64,000 nucleotides of DNA from JBBRVW01 sp963784645. Its GTDB lineage: Bacteria > Actinomycetota > Actinomycetes > JACCUZ01. Of this stretch, positions 62,747-64,000 are shown piece after piece (the stretch's first letter is position 1; the number at the start of each line of letters is the position of its first letter). The stretch covers positions 6,924 through 70,923 of the forward strand of contig CAWARY010000009.1 in assembly GCA_963784645.1 (NCBI GenBank), in the 5' to 3' direction. A program made the translations under genes and the position numbers. A model generated the notes under the pieces. The model searched no databases. It saw only the letters and a list, made by a program, of their open reading frames with translations, and had not been told where the DNA came from.

Positions 62747-64000
62747 GTGACCGCCGCCGACGAGCTCCTCGACGACCTGGCTTGGCGCGGCCTCATCGCC
62801 CTGAGCACCGACCTCGGTGCGCTGCGCGAGGCCCTCGACGCGGGACCGGTCACCTACTACGTGGGCTTCGACCCGACGTCGCCCAGCCTGCACCACGGTC
62901 ACCTGGTCCAGGTGCTCACCGCCCGGCGCCTCCAGCAGGCGGGCCACCGTCCGCTGGCGCTCGTCGGCGGGTCGACCGGCCTGATCGGGGACCCGAGGCC
63001 GACCTCCGAGCGGACGCTGAACACGAAGGAGACCGTGGCCTCCTGGGTGGACAGCATCCGGGCCCAGATCGAGCCGTTCCTCTCCTTCGAGGGCGACAAC
63101 GCCGCGGTACTGGTGAACAACCTCGACTGGACCGCGCCGATGTCGGCCATCGACTTCCTCCGCGACGTCGGCAAGCACTTCCGGGTCAACAAGATGATCA
63201 CCAAGGACGCCGTCGCGGCGCGGCTCAACTCGGACCAGGGCATCTCCTACACCGAGTTCAGCTACCAGCTGCTCCAGGGACTGGACTTCCTCGAGCTGCA
63301 CCGACGGCACGGCTGCACTCTCCAGTTCGGCGGCAGCGACCAGTGGGGCAACCTCACCGCGGGGCTGGACCTCATCCACCGGGTGGAGCACGCGCCGGTG
63401 CACGCGTTCGCCACGCCGCTGCTGACCCGGTCCGACGGGACCAAGTTCAGCGCCAGCGAGGGCGCCGCCCTGTGGCTGGATCCCGGGCTCACGTCGCCGT
63501 ACGCCTTCTTCCAGTTCTGGCTCAACAGCGACGACCGCGACGTCGTCACCTACCTCAAGGTGCTCTCGTTCCGGTCCCGCGAGGAGATCGAGGAGCTCGA
63601 GAAGGCGGTCGCCGACCGTCCCCAGGCCCGCGAGGCCCAGCGCGCCCTCGCCGAGGAGGTGACCGCGCTGGTGCACGGCGAGGCCGAGCGGGACGCCGTG
63701 GTGGCCGCCAGCCAGGCGCTGTTCGGCCGCGGCGAGCTGACCGGGCTGGCGGCCGGCACGCTCGCCGCCTCGCTCGCCGAGCTGCCGCTCGCCGAGATCG
63801 ACGTGGCGGTCGACGGCTGGCCGCTGGTCGTCGACCTGTTCGCCGTCACGGGGCTGTCCCCCAGCAAGAGCGCCGCCCGGCGAGCGGTCGCCGAGGGTGG
63901 CGCCTACCTGAACAACGTCCGCGTGGCGGCGGAGGACGCGGCGGTGGGCGCCGCGGACCTGCTCGCGGGGGAGTGGCTGGTGCTCCGGCGCGGCAAGCGG
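62747..64000 (+). CDS. tyrS: Tyrosyl-tRNA synthetase (3' end cut by the window)
   Basis: The GTG at 62747, with GAGG upstream, opens 418 codons that run to the last base, close to the full family length of about 420. Class I signatures: HHGH at residues 49-52, GSDQWGNLTAGLDLIHR for Tyr/ATP, and a C-terminal S4 RNA-binding domain (LSPSKSAARRAVAEGGAYLNNVRV). The second catalytic loop reads KFSAS (233-237) rather than the usual KFGKT/S, so the second Lys of the KMSKS-type motif is replaced by Ala. It charges tRNA-Tyr. Confidence 0.93.
   Translation, partial: MTAADELLDDLAWRGLIALSTDLGALREALDAGPVTYYVGFDPTSPSLHHGHLVQVLTARRLQQAGHRPLALVGGSTGLIGDPRPTSERTLNTKETVASWVDSIRAQIEPFLSFEGDNAAVLVNNLDWTAPMSAIDFLRDVGKHFRVNKMITKDAVAARLNSDQGISYTEFSYQLLQGLDFLELHRRHGCTLQFGGSDQWGNLTAGLDLIHRVEHAPVHAFATPLLTRSDGTKFSASEGAALWLDPGLTSPYAFFQFWLNSDDRDVVTYLKVLSFRSREEIEELEKAVADRPQAREAQRALAEEVTALVHGEAERDAVVAASQALFGRGELTGLAAGTLAASLAELPLAEIDVAVDGWPLVVDLFAVTGLSPSKSAARRAVAEGGAYLNNVRVAAEDAAVGAADLLAGEWLVLRRGKR

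Overview
The window is about 73% GC, with G or C at nearly every third codon position and many GTG starts. Lineage markers point to an actinomycete: RbpA, WhiA, a mycothiol-dependent maleylpyruvate isomerase-like protein, ARG boxes of the TGCAT-N4-ATGCA type, and leaderless genes whose TANNNT box ends 6-7 nt before the start codon. I cannot name the genus from sequence alone.

Layout. (1) 1-14150: a surface polysaccharide and secreted-protein region. It holds a partial membrane protein, a PKD-repeat secreted protein, two GT2 glycosyltransferases, a Wzx-type flippase, a run of nucleotidyltransferase, P-loop kinase and APH-fold kinase, a CDP-glycerol glycerophosphotransferase-like protein, a VWA protein and a GH16 glycosidase. 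(2) 14176-17356: a secreted phosphoesterase, an MBL hydrolase, a small acidic protein and an MPI-family protein. (3) 17449-24807: uvrA with a histone-H1-like tail, a lone receiver, a NarL-type two-component pair and a Rieske lipoprotein. (4) 24896-33927: uvrC-rapZ-yvcK-whiA, then gap-pgk-tpiA-secG-rbpA. (5) 34024-42849, accessory: a CoA-transferase with a fused carboxyltransferase, a one-gene cassette bounded by about 100-bp inverted repeats, a G-rich tandem repeat, carbamate kinase with a ring-opening amidohydrolase, a PRTase, and a PLP decarboxylase fused to a cyclic-nucleotide-binding domain. (6) 42962-53459: SseB-like protein, infC-rpmI-rplT behind an attenuator-type leader, a SpoU methyltransferase, an orphan kinase, pheST and three small enzymes. 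(7) 53470-64000: ARG boxes, argCJBDFRGH, a DNA glycosylase, and tyrS running off the end.

Working together: the arg genes are packed with GTGA/ATGA overlaps behind one ArgR operator and include argR itself, giving a self-regulated arginine pathway from N-acetylglutamyl phosphate to arginine. The glycolytic trio and secG-rbpA follow one another on one strand. In the polysaccharide region the enzymes can be read as activation of a phospho-alcohol (kinases plus nucleotidyltransferase), its transfer (TagF-like), lipid-linked assembly (GT2), export (flippase), and surface remodelling or adhesion (GH16, VWA, PKD).

The most unusual signals are: a dispersed palindromic repeat with copies at 29930, 36722 and 38044, two of which face each other around an AbiEi-like/PD-(D/E)XK-like gene, resembling a REP-plus-mobiliser unit; two single-base frame breaks with strong codon-position evidence (near 6955 in the nucleotidyltransferase and near 44635 in infC, the latter opening a read-through into rpmI); an AUC start for IF3 behind a strong Shine-Dalgarno and a leader terminator hairpin; a sensor kinase with an extra PAS domain after its kinase core; and the PLP decarboxylase-CNB fusion.
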